Both the position numbers and the translations under genes were made by a program. Of a stretch of DNA of 53,289 nucleotides, positions 33,761-42,400 are shown in pieces. The notes below the pieces were generated by a model. The model had not been told where the DNA came from. It searched no databases and was given only the letters and a program-made list of their open reading frames with translations. The DNA comes from an uncultured Bacteroidales bacterium (GTDB lineage: Bacteria > Bacteroidota > Bacteroidia > Bacteroidales > F082): NCBI GenBank assembly GCA_937896505.1, contig CALBNP010000032.1, positions 1-53,289 of the forward strand, in the 5' to 3' direction. Position 1 is the stretch's first letter, and the number at the start of each line of letters is the position of its first letter.

Positions 33761-34861
33761 TTATTGCAACTGGCGTTCAATCTCGGCCATCAGTGCTTCG
33801 CCTTCAAGGTTGCGGGCGACAATCATGCCGTCTTTAATCAGCGCATTCTGAGGAATGAAAGCGATGGAATAGAGTTGGCCAGCTGCATTGTTCCAGCCTT
33901 GCAGGTCGCTGACGTGCGTCCAGGTCAAGCCATCCTTTTCGATGGCGGCGAGCCAGGCTTCCTTCTTCGTATCGAACGAAACACCCAACACATCGAAACC
34001 TTGTTCGTGGAACCGGTTGTAGGCGGCCACCACATTCGGGTTTTCCTTGCGGCAGTCGGGGCACCACGAAGCCCAGAAATCGACAAGCAAGAGCTTGCCT
34101 TTGGCAAGTTCCGAAAGCGTCACAGGATTGCCTTCGGCATCGTTTTGCGTGAAATCGATGATGGGCTGTCCGGCTTGTGTACGTTCCAATTTTTCGACAT
34201 ATTCTTCCATCACTGTCAGGTTATTCGAGTGGATCGAGCTATCGGCTTGATGTATGTTGTCGATCATATATCGGATTTCGCAGGGACCAAAGTGCCACTT
34301 GTAGCGATAGAGCACATAATGCGCCACGGGATCGGTTGGATGCTCCCAGACATAGTCGAAGCAATACATCTTCTGGATTTCGTAGGCATCGTCATATTGC
34401 TGCTGAAGCTGTTCGGCCAAGGTTTGGTCGCCATTCTGCTTGGCAAGCGCAATTTGCTGGCTGATGGAGTCAGACTTGGCTTCAAGCGCATCATAACCCT
34501 CCACGAAGGCATCCCAACGTGCATGGGTCTCCGAGCCTTTCACAACGATAGAATTTGGATTTTGGCTGTCGCCTTCAAGGTTCGTCTCCACGTTGTCAAC
34601 GAAGAAAGCGAACGGACGGCGCCAATCTTTCAGCATGATGGCATACATCTCGTTGTCGGCACAAACTGGCGTATTGAAGGTAGCTTTCCAATTCTCGATG
34701 ACTGCCGAATCGATGGTCTGACCGCCTTTTTGCAAATAAAGCATCTGGCCATCGGCATTGGCCAGATCCACATGTATCGGGAAAGTCTCGACAGCTGGCT
34801 GATGATTGCAGGCAGCCAACATCAGCACCACGGCTAAAGGAAGAAAATGCTTTTTCATCAT
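33761..34861 (-). CDS. TlpA-like thioredoxin-fold lipoprotein with DUF4369 domain (CPDC)
   Basis: 366 residues. The lipoprotein signal MMKKHFLPLAVVLMLAAC has Cys 18. An N-terminal DUF4369-like domain (about 25-130) and a coiled helical middle lead to a thioredoxin fold with DFWASWCPDCRKENP near residues 270-284, active site CPDC. Such proteins reduce disulfides or serve cytochrome c and stress functions at the periplasmic membrane face. The gene overlaps the end of the upstream paralogue by 4 bases (ATGA). Confidence 0.85.
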   Translation of the reverse strand: MMKKHFLPLAVVLMLAACNHQPAVETFPIHVDLANADGQMLYLQKGGQTIDSAVIENWKATFNTPVCADNEMYAIMLKDWRRPFAFFVDNVETNLEGDSQNPNSIVVKGSETHARWDAFVEGYDALEAKSDSISQQIALAKQNGDQTLAEQLQQQYDDAYEIQKMYCFDYVWEHPTDPVAHYVLYRYKWHFGPCEIRYMIDNIHQADSSIHSNNLTVMEEYVEKLERTQAGQPIIDFTQNDAEGNPVTLSELAKGKLLLVDFWASWCPDCRKENPNVVAAYNRFHEQGFDVLGVSFDTKKEAWLAAIEKDGLTWTHVSDLQGWNNAAGQLYSIAFIPQNALIKDGMIVARNLEGEALMAEIERQLQ

Positions 34862-35949
34862 TGAAGGATTTCAGCCAACTTAGCTTCCAGTTCCTCGCCT
34901 CTCAGACCCTTGGCGATGATTTTACCTTCTTGGTCGAAAAGGAAGTTTGAAGGAATGTAATAAATAAGGTAACTGTCGGAAGCGGAATTTTCCACGTCGC
35001 GAACCTGAGTGTAAGGCAATGCGTCGGCTTCGACGGCTTTCAGCCAAGCGGCTTCGTCTTGATCGACAGAAACGGCCAACACATCGAAGCCCAACTCGTG
35101 ATACTTCTCGTAGGCGGCTTTCACGAAAGGATTTTCGTGACGGCAAGGGCCACACCACGAAGCCCAGAAGTCAACCATCGTGACCTTGTTGGCAGCAATG
35201 CGCTCAGCGAGATTGACGCTTTCGCCTTCAGCGGTCTGCAAGGTGAAATCGATGAAAGGCTGGCCAATTTCGAGGGCTTCCAGCTTGCTGATATAGTCGT
35301 CCAAATCCTTCGAATAGATTGATTCGGTGGTGAAAGCGGCTCTCTTTTCCTTCAACTCTTCCAAAGGAAGGTCTTGCTTATTGCTGTTCAGGATGTAATG
35401 CGCAACAAAACTGCCGGCATTCGTCTTGATGAAATCATTCCGATAGTCTTGGCTGGCTTGCCTGATGGAATCGCCTTTAGCATCAAGTTGCTCTATGGCA
35501 ACGGTATCGTTAGCATTGTAGGCAACTTCCATCTGTGCATACAAGTCTTTGATTTGCTCAAGGATGGCGTTGTCGGCTTCGTTGTATTCGTTGAACAAGC
35601 TTTGAGCTTCGGCACCCATAATCTTCACTTCTTGTGGGTTTTCAAGGTCGCCCGTAACGGTAACATCTTGGTTTTCTGGGAAGAACTGCATCGAGCCACG
35701 CATGTCTTTCACTTTCAGCATGTATAGCATCTGCGAGTCGCCAATGCTATCGGTCAGCACGGCCATCTCATCGCTAAAAGTTGCCGAATCGACAGTAACT
35801 GGCTTATTGTCAACCATTTTTCTCAAATAGACCATCGTGTTTTCGTCAGCATTTGCCAAATTGACGCTAACATTAAAGGTTGTGGCTTTCTTTTCGCACG
35901 AAGCGAAGCCCAAAGCGAGGGCAAGGATTAATACGATATGTTTTTTCAT
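34858..35949 (-). CDS. TlpA-like thioredoxin-fold lipoprotein with DUF4369 domain (CGPC)
   Basis: 363 residues. The lipoprotein signal MKKHIVLILALALGFASC has Cys 18. Same layout as the next gene: DUF4369-like domain, helical middle, thioredoxin fold with DFWASWCGPCRHENP, active site CGPC. The two are tandem paralogues (FNVSVNLANAD here, IHVDLANADG there; similar C termini with GLRGEELEAKLAEI and NLEGEALMAEIERQ). It begins 20 bases after the mreD stop, without a recognised promoter, and may be co-transcribed with mreBCD. Confidence 0.87.
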   Translation of the reverse strand: MKKHIVLILALALGFASCEKKATTFNVSVNLANADENTMVYLRKMVDNKPVTVDSATFSDEMAVLTDSIGDSQMLYMLKVKDMRGSMQFFPENQDVTVTGDLENPQEVKIMGAEAQSLFNEYNEADNAILEQIKDLYAQMEVAYNANDTVAIEQLDAKGDSIRQASQDYRNDFIKTNAGSFVAHYILNSNKQDLPLEELKEKRAAFTTESIYSKDLDDYISKLEALEIGQPFIDFTLQTAEGESVNLAERIAANKVTMVDFWASWCGPCRHENPFVKAAYEKYHELGFDVLAVSVDQDEAAWLKAVEADALPYTQVRDVENSASDSYLIYYIPSNFLFDQEGKIIAKGLRGEELEAKLAEILQ

Positions 35950-35969
35950 AGCAATATGTGTATTTGAGT

Positions 35970-36491
35970 TTATCTTGAATCTCTTTTCTTATCCGATTTG
36001 AAGATATACAGAATCATCATGATGAGGAAAACCGAAACGGGAGCACTTATCAATATGCGGAGCAGAACCTGGCCGAACAGCCTGAAGCTGAACGACTCGG
36101 CCACGAAAAGAAACAAATGGTGTACCAGCACCATACACGTGGTGTATTTGACAAACCAAATGCCATCTAGCTGGTTGAGGTTGGGCGACTGTACGTTTTC
36201 ATATTTCTGGTGTCCGGAAAGAAGGTCAAGGATAAATGGCCGGCAAAAAGCCATAAAGGTGGTCGCTCCGGCGTGCAATCCCGGTGTGCCACAGAAAAGG
36301 TCAACGGCCAAGCCAATGCCAAAACCCGACAGCAGCAACTGCCAGTTGGGAATGTTGATAGGCAAGAGCATGACGAAAATCACATACACATAAGGATGCA
36401 CATAGCCACCCAAACGGATGTGGTTGACAACAAACACCTGGAAGAGAATAAGTGCCACAAAACGGATGATATTGAGTATGGTTTTGTTCAT
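35970..36491 (-). CDS. mreD: rod shape-determining protein MreD
   Basis: 173 residues with five to six membrane segments. LGGYVHPYVYVIFVMLLPINIPNW and GFGIGLAVDLFCGTPGLHAGATTFMAF fit MreD of Bacteroidota. MreD is an inner-membrane part of the elongasome with MreC. It lies 10 bases after mreC. The usual next genes for PBP2 and RodA are absent here. Confidence 0.88.
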   Translation of the reverse strand: MNKTILNIIRFVALILFQVFVVNHIRLGGYVHPYVYVIFVMLLPINIPNWQLLLSGFGIGLAVDLFCGTPGLHAGATTFMAFCRPFILDLLSGHQKYENVQSPNLNQLDGIWFVKYTTCMVLVHHLFLFVAESFSFRLFGQVLLRILISAPVSVFLIMMILYIFKSDKKRDSR

Positions 36492-36501
36492 TGCCCTTAT
36501 T

Positions 36502-37317
36502 TTAATTCTGGTTCATCCTAAGCGAGTCAAGCTCGGATTTATACAAATCTTTAATCACATAAACATGCCTCAAGGTGGCAAAATCGGCGGCAAACTTGAT
36601 TTTGGCGTTGTTCAGGTCGCCTTTTCTCGACAAGTAAAGCTCTTCCACCGTTCCCACCATCAAGTCCTCAGGAATGATGTATGACCATGAATTGGTGAGC
36701 ACGGTGTCGCCTTGCTGAAGCACGACATGGGTAGGAATATCCTTGACAATACCATATTGGTAATTGTTGGTTTCCCACACCAAACTACCAATCTCTTGGT
36801 TATCCTGGAAACGCACACCAATCACCGAATTGGAGTGCAACAAGCTGATTATCGATGCATAATGCTTGCTGACATCGGCAACAACACCCACCAAGCCTTC
36901 CGACGAGATGACGGCCATATCACGCTCGATGCCATCGACACGGCCTTTGTCGATGATGATATAGTTGTTTGCCTGATTGATGCTGTTTTTCACCACTTGG
37001 GCTGGAATATACTCGTAGATGGTGTCGCGTTCGTTAATCACATACGAATTCGATGTCGTATCGACAACCACCGCAAGCTGCTGACGAAGGAAGGCATTCT
37101 CCTCGGCCAGTTGTTTGTTAGCCTTACTCAAGCGGAAGTAATTCCCAATCTCGCTGCCCCATTCCGAGAACTTCCCGACAACGTCGTTCGTCGTACTGAT
37201 GACACGCTGTTTCTGGAAATTCTGGCTTCGGGCGAGCAACAAAAGAGAAATCACTTCGAGCAAGATGAACAAGATGACGAAGTGATGCTTTTTGATGAAA
37301 TCCAAAAGCTCTTGCAT
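36502..37317 (-). CDS. mreC: rod shape-determining protein MreC
   Basis: 271 residues: one N-terminal membrane helix (HFVILFILLEVISLLLL), a coiled coil (about 70-95), and the beta-rich periplasmic domain with VVKNSINQANNYIIIDKGRVDGIERDMAVIS and GLVGVVADVSKHYASIISLLH, the MreC signature. It links MreB to the periplasmic cell-wall enzymes. It starts 3 bases after the mreB stop. Confidence 0.93.
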   Translation of the reverse strand: MQELLDFIKKHHFVILFILLEVISLLLLARSQNFQKQRVISTTNDVVGKFSEWGSEIGNYFRLSKANKQLAEENAFLRQQLAVVVDTTSNSYVINERDTIYEYIPAQVVKNSINQANNYIIIDKGRVDGIERDMAVISSEGLVGVVADVSKHYASIISLLHSNSVIGVRFQDNQEIGSLVWETNNYQYGIVKDIPTHVVLQQGDTVLTNSWSYIIPEDLMVGTVEELYLSRKGDLNNAKIKFAADFATLRHVYVIKDLYKSELDSLRMNQN

Positions 37318-37320
37318 ACC

Positions 37321-38343
37321 TTATCTAATAAGGAATGTAAAGCGGTCGAAGTTCTTCAGTGCAATACCGGTACCACGAGCCACAGCACGCAGTGGGTCTT
37401 CGGCGACATGGATTGGAAGCTTGGTCTTGGCATTCAAGCGCTTGTCCAAACCACGCAACAAGGCACCACCACCCGTGAGGTAAATACCCGTGCGATAGAT
37501 ATCAGCCGACAATTCAGGAGGAGTGAGTTCGAGGGCATTCAGCACAGCGGTCTCAATCTTCATGATGCTCTTGTCGAGGCAGTGGGCAATCTCGGCATAG
37601 TTCACCTTGATTTCCTTCGGGATACCTGTCAGCATGTCGCGGCCTTGGACTGCATAGTCATCGGGCGGATTGTCGAGTTGCGGAATGGCTGCGCCAACCT
37701 CAATCTTGATGCGTTCAGCCGTACGTGAACCCACGATGATGTTGTGTTGCTTACGCATGTATTCCTCGATGTCGGCAGTGAAATCGTCACCAGCGATACG
37801 GATTGACTTGTTGTTGACGATACCGCCCAAGGCGATAACAGCGATTTCGGAAGTACCGCCACCTATGTCAACAATCATGTTACCTGTAGGTTCGAGCACA
37901 TCGATTCCGATACCGATAGCGGCAGCCATTGGTTCGTGAATCAGACGCACTTCCTTGGCGCCAGCTTGTTCGGCACTATCCTTCACGGCGCGTTCCTCCA
38001 CCTCGGTGATGCCCGAAGGGATGCAGATCACCATCTTGAGGCTCGGTGGGAAAAGCGTGTTCTTGAAGGTAATCATCTTGATCATCTCGCGCATCATGTA
38101 TTCGGCGGCCTGGAAGTCGGCGATGACACCGTCGCGCAATGGGCGGATGGTCTTGATGTTTTCGTGGGTCTTACCATCCATCAGCATGGCTCGCTTGCCT
38201 ACGGCAATGATTTTCTTGTTGTCGCGCTGCATAGCCACGATGGAAGGCTCGTCAACGACCACCTTGTCGTTGTATATGATAATCGTGTTGGCCGTACCAA
38301 GGTCAATAGCGATTTCTTTGTTTAGGAATGAAAAAGCTCCCAT
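37321..38343 (-). CDS. mreB: rod shape-determining actin homologue MreB
   Basis: 340 residues. The actin-fold motifs are complete: phosphate 1 AIDLGTANT, connect 1 and phosphate 2 NMIVDIGGGTSEIAVI, adenosine YLTGGGALLRGLD. IPSGITEVEERAVKDSAEQAGAKEV is the family core. MreB forms membrane-bound filaments that guide lateral wall synthesis, so the organism is probably rod-shaped. First gene of mreBCD. Confidence 0.97.
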   Translation of the reverse strand: MGAFSFLNKEIAIDLGTANTIIIYNDKVVVDEPSIVAMQRDNKKIIAVGKRAMLMDGKTHENIKTIRPLRDGVIADFQAAEYMMREMIKMITFKNTLFPPSLKMVICIPSGITEVEERAVKDSAEQAGAKEVRLIHEPMAAAIGIGIDVLEPTGNMIVDIGGGTSEIAVIALGGIVNNKSIRIAGDDFTADIEEYMRKQHNIIVGSRTAERIKIEVGAAIPQLDNPPDDYAVQGRDMLTGIPKEIKVNYAEIAHCLDKSIMKIETAVLNALELTPPELSADIYRTGIYLTGGGALLRGLDKRLNAKTKLPIHVAEDPLRAVARGTGIALKNFDRFTFLIR

Positions 38344-38373
38344 ATTGTTGAGTTGTTTATTGTTGAATTGTTT
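38344..38373. repeat. tandem 15-base repeat before mreB
   Basis: ATTGTTGAGTTGTTT and ATTGTTGAATTGTTT stand side by side (one difference) directly upstream of the mreB start, followed by a partial third unit. It lies in the untranslated leader; no -7 box was identified in the 74-base gap to purH. Confidence 0.6.
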
Positions 38374-38417
38374 GTTGTTTGCGGGAAAGTCACGAGGTCT
38401 CGTAGTCCCGAAGTCAC

Positions 38418-39935
38418 TTAATGTCTGAAATGTCTAAATCCTGTAAATACCATGCTGATACCATTCTCGTTGCAGCAATCGATTGATTCTTGGTCGCGCA
38501 CCGATCCGCCAGGTTGCACGATGGCGGTGATGCCTGCTTCGTGAGCCAGTTCGACACAATCCTTGAAGGGGAAGAAAGCATCGGAAGCGAGCACGGCACC
38601 ATTCAGGTCGAAATTGAACGAGCGTGCCTTTTCGATGGCTTGCTTCAGCGCATCGACACGTGAAGTCTGACCTATGCCAGAGGCGCAGAGTTGCTTGCCC
38701 TTAGCCAATACAATGGCATTCGAACGGCTGTGCTTCACAATCTTGTTGGCGAAAACCATGTCTTCAATCTCGGCAGCAATCGGAGCCTTGGTCGTGATGA
38801 CTTGGAAATCGTCAGGTGTTTCGGTGTGAAGATCACGGTCTTGGACGAGATAGCCGTTCAAGGCTGTCTTCACCGTCTTTGGTGCATATTGATCGGCCTT
38901 GAGGCGCAAGATGACGCGGTTTTTCTTCGAGAAGAGCAGGTCGAGCACGCCTTCCTCATAATCAGGGGCCACGATGACTTCGATGAACAACTTGTTGATG
39001 TCTTGCGCCGCGTTGATATCAATAGGACGGTTGCAGACGAGCACGCCACCATAAGCCGAAACGGGGTCGCCAGCAAGGGCATCGAGGTAGGCTTCCTTCA
39101 CAGTGGGTCGGCAGGCCGTTCCGCAAGGATTGTTGTGCTTGAGGATGGCGAAGGTAGGTTCATTGAACTCACGAATGAGGTTGAGGCCTGCATCAAGGTC
39201 AAGCAAGTTGTTGTATGACAACTCCTTGCCGTGCAGTTTTTCGAACATCGCATTCAAGTCGCCATAGAAAGTGCCTTTCTGGTGAGGATTCTCGCCATAG
39301 CGCAAAGCCGCGCCTTCGTCTTCGCAAATGCGCAATTCGGGTGTGGCCTCATCCTTGGCAAACCAACGATAGATGGCGCTGTCGTAATGCGAGCTCACGC
39401 CAAAGGCATAGCCAGCAAAGCGGCGGCGGTCTTCAATCGAAGTCTCACCATGTTGTGCTTCAAGCAGCTGGATGAGTTCTCCGTAATACTTTTGCGAAGG
39501 CACAATCAGCACATCGTTGAAGTTTTTGGCGCCAGCGCGGATGAGCGAGATGCCTCCGATGTCGATTTTCTCGATGATGGCATCCTTGTCGTCGGTGTGG
39601 GCCACGGTTTCCTCAAAAGGATAGAGATCAACGATGACGAGGTCGATGGTTGGGATGTAGTATTGCGCCATTTCCTGCTGGTCCGATTCCAGTTCACGAC
39701 GGCCCAAAATGCCACCCATCACCTGAGGATGCAAAGTCTTCACACGGCCACCCAAAATGGAAGGATAACCCGTGAGCGACTCGACGGTTTTCACTGTCGG
39801 GTCGATGACCTTGATGTATTCGTATGTGCCACCAGTGGAATATATCTGAACGTCATTTTGCTTGAGCAAACTGACAATAGTATCTATACTTGTCTTGTAA
39901 AATACTGATATTAAAGCTGTTTTAATTTTCTTCAA
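38418..39935 (-). CDS. purH: bifunctional AICAR transformylase / IMP cyclohydrolase
   Basis: 505 residues. N-terminal cyclohydrolase domain: STGGTYEYI, SLTGYPSILGGRVKTLHP and VVDLYPFEETV. C-terminal transformylase domain: RYGENPHQKGTFY, ILKHNNPCGTA, GDPVSAYGGVL, and ASDAFFPFKDCVE with QPGGSVRDQE. It makes the last two steps of IMP synthesis. The start is TTG at 39933-39935: there is an in-frame stop three codons further upstream and no ATG, and the next residues KKIKTALISVF are the normal N terminus. The order purH-mreB is common in Bacteroidota. Confidence 0.96.
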   Translation of the reverse strand: MKKIKTALISVFYKTSIDTIVSLLKQNDVQIYSTGGTYEYIKVIDPTVKTVESLTGYPSILGGRVKTLHPQVMGGILGRRELESDQQEMAQYYIPTIDLVIVDLYPFEETVAHTDDKDAIIEKIDIGGISLIRAGAKNFNDVLIVPSQKYYGELIQLLEAQHGETSIEDRRRFAGYAFGVSSHYDSAIYRWFAKDEATPELRICEDEGAALRYGENPHQKGTFYGDLNAMFEKLHGKELSYNNLLDLDAGLNLIREFNEPTFAILKHNNPCGTACRPTVKEAYLDALAGDPVSAYGGVLVCNRPIDINAAQDINKLFIEVIVAPDYEEGVLDLLFSKKNRVILRLKADQYAPKTVKTALNGYLVQDRDLHTETPDDFQVITTKAPIAAEIEDMVFANKIVKHSRSNAIVLAKGKQLCASGIGQTSRVDALKQAIEKARSFNFDLNGAVLASDAFFPFKDCVELAHEAGITAIVQPGGSVRDQESIDCCNENGISMVFTGFRHFRH

Positions 39936-40053
39936 GGGGATAAAGTTTTAGTGATTTTGAAATGCAAGAATATAAAAAAAAAGAGCACGACGCAACTATT
40001 TTTTTGAACAAATTATCAACAATTTTCGAAGTTGTTTTGGCTTTCGCAAAAAA

Positions 40054-40249
40054 CCTATGTCATACCGACGAAAGCGTATATCTAGTACGATTCTTGATTT
40101 GAGAAGTGGAACAAATAACAATAGATTCTCTCCCTTCGGTCGGAATGACATTGTTATTTGTTTCACATCATTCCTAGTGAAAAAGCCTTTGTCATACCGA
40201 CGAAGGAAGGTATCTATAGGATTTTTGAAAAGGTTGAAACAAATAAATA
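40054..40249. repeat. cluster of three dispersed repeat copies between purH and recJ
   Basis: In the 424-base gap 39936-40359 three copies share a core close to GTCATnCCGACGAA: at 40054-40120 (plus), 40121-40165 (minus) and 40186-40249 (plus). The first and third run in parallel for about 60 bases to GAAACAAATAA-like ends. The first two together form a long hairpin with 17-base arms (40106-40122 and 40149-40165, one mismatch). The rest of the gap is AT-rich and shows no gene. Confidence 0.75.
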
Positions 40250-40359
40250 ATAAAAATATAATTCGCTGAATACAAGACAAATAAATTGAAATTCTTCCTA
40301 ATACAAAAAATAAAGCCTTTTCATAAAGAAATTCTTTATATCTTAGCAAATTCAAAATT

Positions 40360-42147
40360 ATGTGGATGGACACAAGGTGGATATTAAATCAATCGGCTGA
40401 CAAACAGCAAGTTGAAGAAATCATCAAGGCTCTCAATATCGACGAGAACCTTGCCACTTTGCTTGTACAACGCGGAATTTCGGACTACGAAGAGGCAAAA
40501 ACCTTCTTCCGCCCTTCGCTCAGCCAACTCCACGATCCTTTCCTGATGAAAGACATGGACAAGGCCATCGACCGCATTTTGCGCGCCATCAACGAAGGCG
40601 AGAAGCTCTTGGTCTATGGCGACTATGATGTTGACGGCACCACCGCCGTGGCTGTGGTTTACAGCTATCTGAAGCTTTTCTTCAAGAAGAAGAAAATCGA
40701 GTTCTACATTCCCGACCGCTATGAAGAAGGTTATGGAATCTCCTTCAAGGGCATCGACTATGCTGCCGAAAACGGTTTCAAGCTGGTCATCGCACTCGAC
40801 TGTGGCATCAAGGCCGTCGAGCGCATCGAATACGCCAACGAGCGTGGCGTCGATTTCATCATCTGCGACCACCATCGTGCCGGCGACGTGCTGCCCAATG
40901 CCGTGGCTGTGCTCGACCCCAAGCGTCCCGACTGCACCTATCCTTACGACGAACTTTCAGGTTGCGGCGTCGGCTTCAAGTTGATTACCGCCCTCTCGAT
41001 GAAAGGCTTAGGCAACATCGACCAGGTCTTCGACCTTCTCGACTTGCTGGCCGTGAGCATCGCAGCCGACATCGTCCCCATCACGGGTGAGAACCGTGTG
41101 CTCGCCTATTATGGCCTGAAACAGCTCAACAAGAATCCGCGTCCGGGCATCGAAGCCATCTTGCAACATGCAGGCATCCGCCGTCGCGACGATGCTGACG
41201 AAAACGCAGAGACAGAGAATGTGCTCACCAGAGAGTTGACCATCAGCGACTTGGTATTCCTCATCGGGCCACGCATCAACGCGGCAGGCCGCATCGACAA
41301 GGCTTCCGATTCAGTGCGCTTGCTCATCGCCGAGAAGAAAGAACATGCCGAAAAACTGGCAGCCTCCATCAACGACCTGAACGACATGCGCCGCGAATTC
41401 GACAACCGCATCACCGAGGAAGCCCTCGACATGATCCATGCCAACCCGCAACTCCACAATGCGGCCAGCACCGTCGTCTTCAACGAAAACTGGCATAAAG
41501 GCGTCATCGGCATCGTGGCTTCGCGCCTCACCGACTATTACTACCGTCCTACCATCGTGCTCACCAAAGCCGGTGACTTGGTGACGGGTTCGGCGCGTTC
41601 CATCAAGAATTTCGACATCTACGATGCCATCGACAACTGCTCCGACCTGCTCGAACACTTCGGTGGCCACAAATATGCCGCAGGCCTTTCGATGAAACCT
41701 GAAAACTTGCCCGAATTCCAACTCCGTTTCGAGAAATACGTAAGCGAGAACCTCACCATGGAAGATGCCGTTCCCGAACTTGAAGTTGACCTGAAAATCA
41801 ACTTCCGCGACATCACTCCTAAGTTCATGCGCATCCTCAACCAGTTTGCTCCTTTCGGCCCAGGCAACCTCGCCCCAGTCTTCTGGACCGACGATGTGAT
41901 TGACACGGGAGGCTCGCGCCCAGTAGGCAGCAACAAGCACCTGAAACTCACCATCTCGCAACAAGGCGACAAGGAAATCGGACTCGCTCCATTCTCGGGC
42001 ATCGCTTTCCAAAAAGGCGAGCTCTTCGACCGCATCCACGACGGCGAGCCTTTCAGCGTATGCTATCACCTTGAATACAACACCTGGCAAGGACGCACCA
42101 CCCTCCAACTCAATGTCAAGGACATTAAGTTCAAGGATGAGTTTTGA
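40360..42147 (+). CDS. recJ: single-strand-specific 5'-3' exonuclease RecJ
   Basis: 595 residues. DHH phosphoesterase motifs: LVYGDYDVDGTTA near 86-94, LDCGIKA near 145, ICDHHRAGD near 168-176, then LDPKRPDCTYPYDELSGCGVGFKL. The DHHA1 domain has WHKGVIGIVASRL and FGGHKYAAGLSM, and the OB fold ends with the FAPFGPGN block. RecJ degrades 5' ends in recombination and mismatch repair. The start could be the ATG at 40360 or the one at 40366. TATCTTAG at 40339-40346 is one base off the -7 consensus. Confidence 0.95.
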   Translation: MWMDTRWILNQSADKQQVEEIIKALNIDENLATLLVQRGISDYEEAKTFFRPSLSQLHDPFLMKDMDKAIDRILRAINEGEKLLVYGDYDVDGTTAVAVVYSYLKLFFKKKKIEFYIPDRYEEGYGISFKGIDYAAENGFKLVIALDCGIKAVERIEYANERGVDFIICDHHRAGDVLPNAVAVLDPKRPDCTYPYDELSGCGVGFKLITALSMKGLGNIDQVFDLLDLLAVSIAADIVPITGENRVLAYYGLKQLNKNPRPGIEAILQHAGIRRRDDADENAETENVLTRELTISDLVFLIGPRINAAGRIDKASDSVRLLIAEKKEHAEKLAASINDLNDMRREFDNRITEEALDMIHANPQLHNAASTVVFNENWHKGVIGIVASRLTDYYYRPTIVLTKAGDLVTGSARSIKNFDIYDAIDNCSDLLEHFGGHKYAAGLSMKPENLPEFQLRFEKYVSENLTMEDAVPELEVDLKINFRDITPKFMRILNQFAPFGPGNLAPVFWTDDVIDTGGSRPVGSNKHLKLTISQQGDKEIGLAPFSGIAFQKGELFDRIHDGEPFSVCYHLEYNTWQGRTTLQLNVKDIKFKDEF

Positions 42148-42203
42148 ATGATTTCTACAAATTTTACGAATTAGTCTAATGGGCTTCGCCCACCACGCGC
42201 TTT

Positions 42204-42343
42204 GCGTCATGGCGAGGAACGAAGCCATCCAGACAACAAGTTTGCCTCCACGTATCACGCGTATCTAACATATTGTCTTTTATAAGAATGCGGACGACAT
42301 GTAGTGGCAATATCTGGTTCGCTTCACTGCGTTCGCAAGGACG
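42204..42343. repeat. inverted pair of a dispersed GCGTC-nn-GCGA-type repeat between recJ and the GH97 gene
   Basis: The plus strand at 42204-42232 reads GCGTCATGGCGAGGAACGAA and on to GCCATCCAGA. The minus strand of about 42312-42343 reads GCGTCCTTGCGAACG, then GAAGCGAACCAGA. They are diverged inverted copies of an intergenic repeat of a type common in bacteria. No gene is seen in 42148-42400. Confidence 0.65.
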
Positions 42344-42400
42344 CGAAGCGGCAGTCAGCCTAGCAAATAACAAGCTTGCCAAACAAAGGATTACTACAGC

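Noticed and set aside
33764..34837. Long plus-strand open frame of 357 codons
   Set aside because: It is antisense to the TlpA-like gene and its product has no signal, domain or plausible composition; the minus-strand gene has clear motifs.
36712..37728. Plus-strand open frame of 338 codons across mreC and mreB
   Set aside because: Spans the border of two certain genes on the other strand and resembles nothing.
40054..40249. CRISPR array
   Set aside because: The repeats are few, of unequal spacing, in both orientations and without unique spacers of equal size; no cas genes are present.
41311..42258. Minus-strand open frame of 315 codons
   Set aside because: Antisense to recJ, running into the intergenic repeats.
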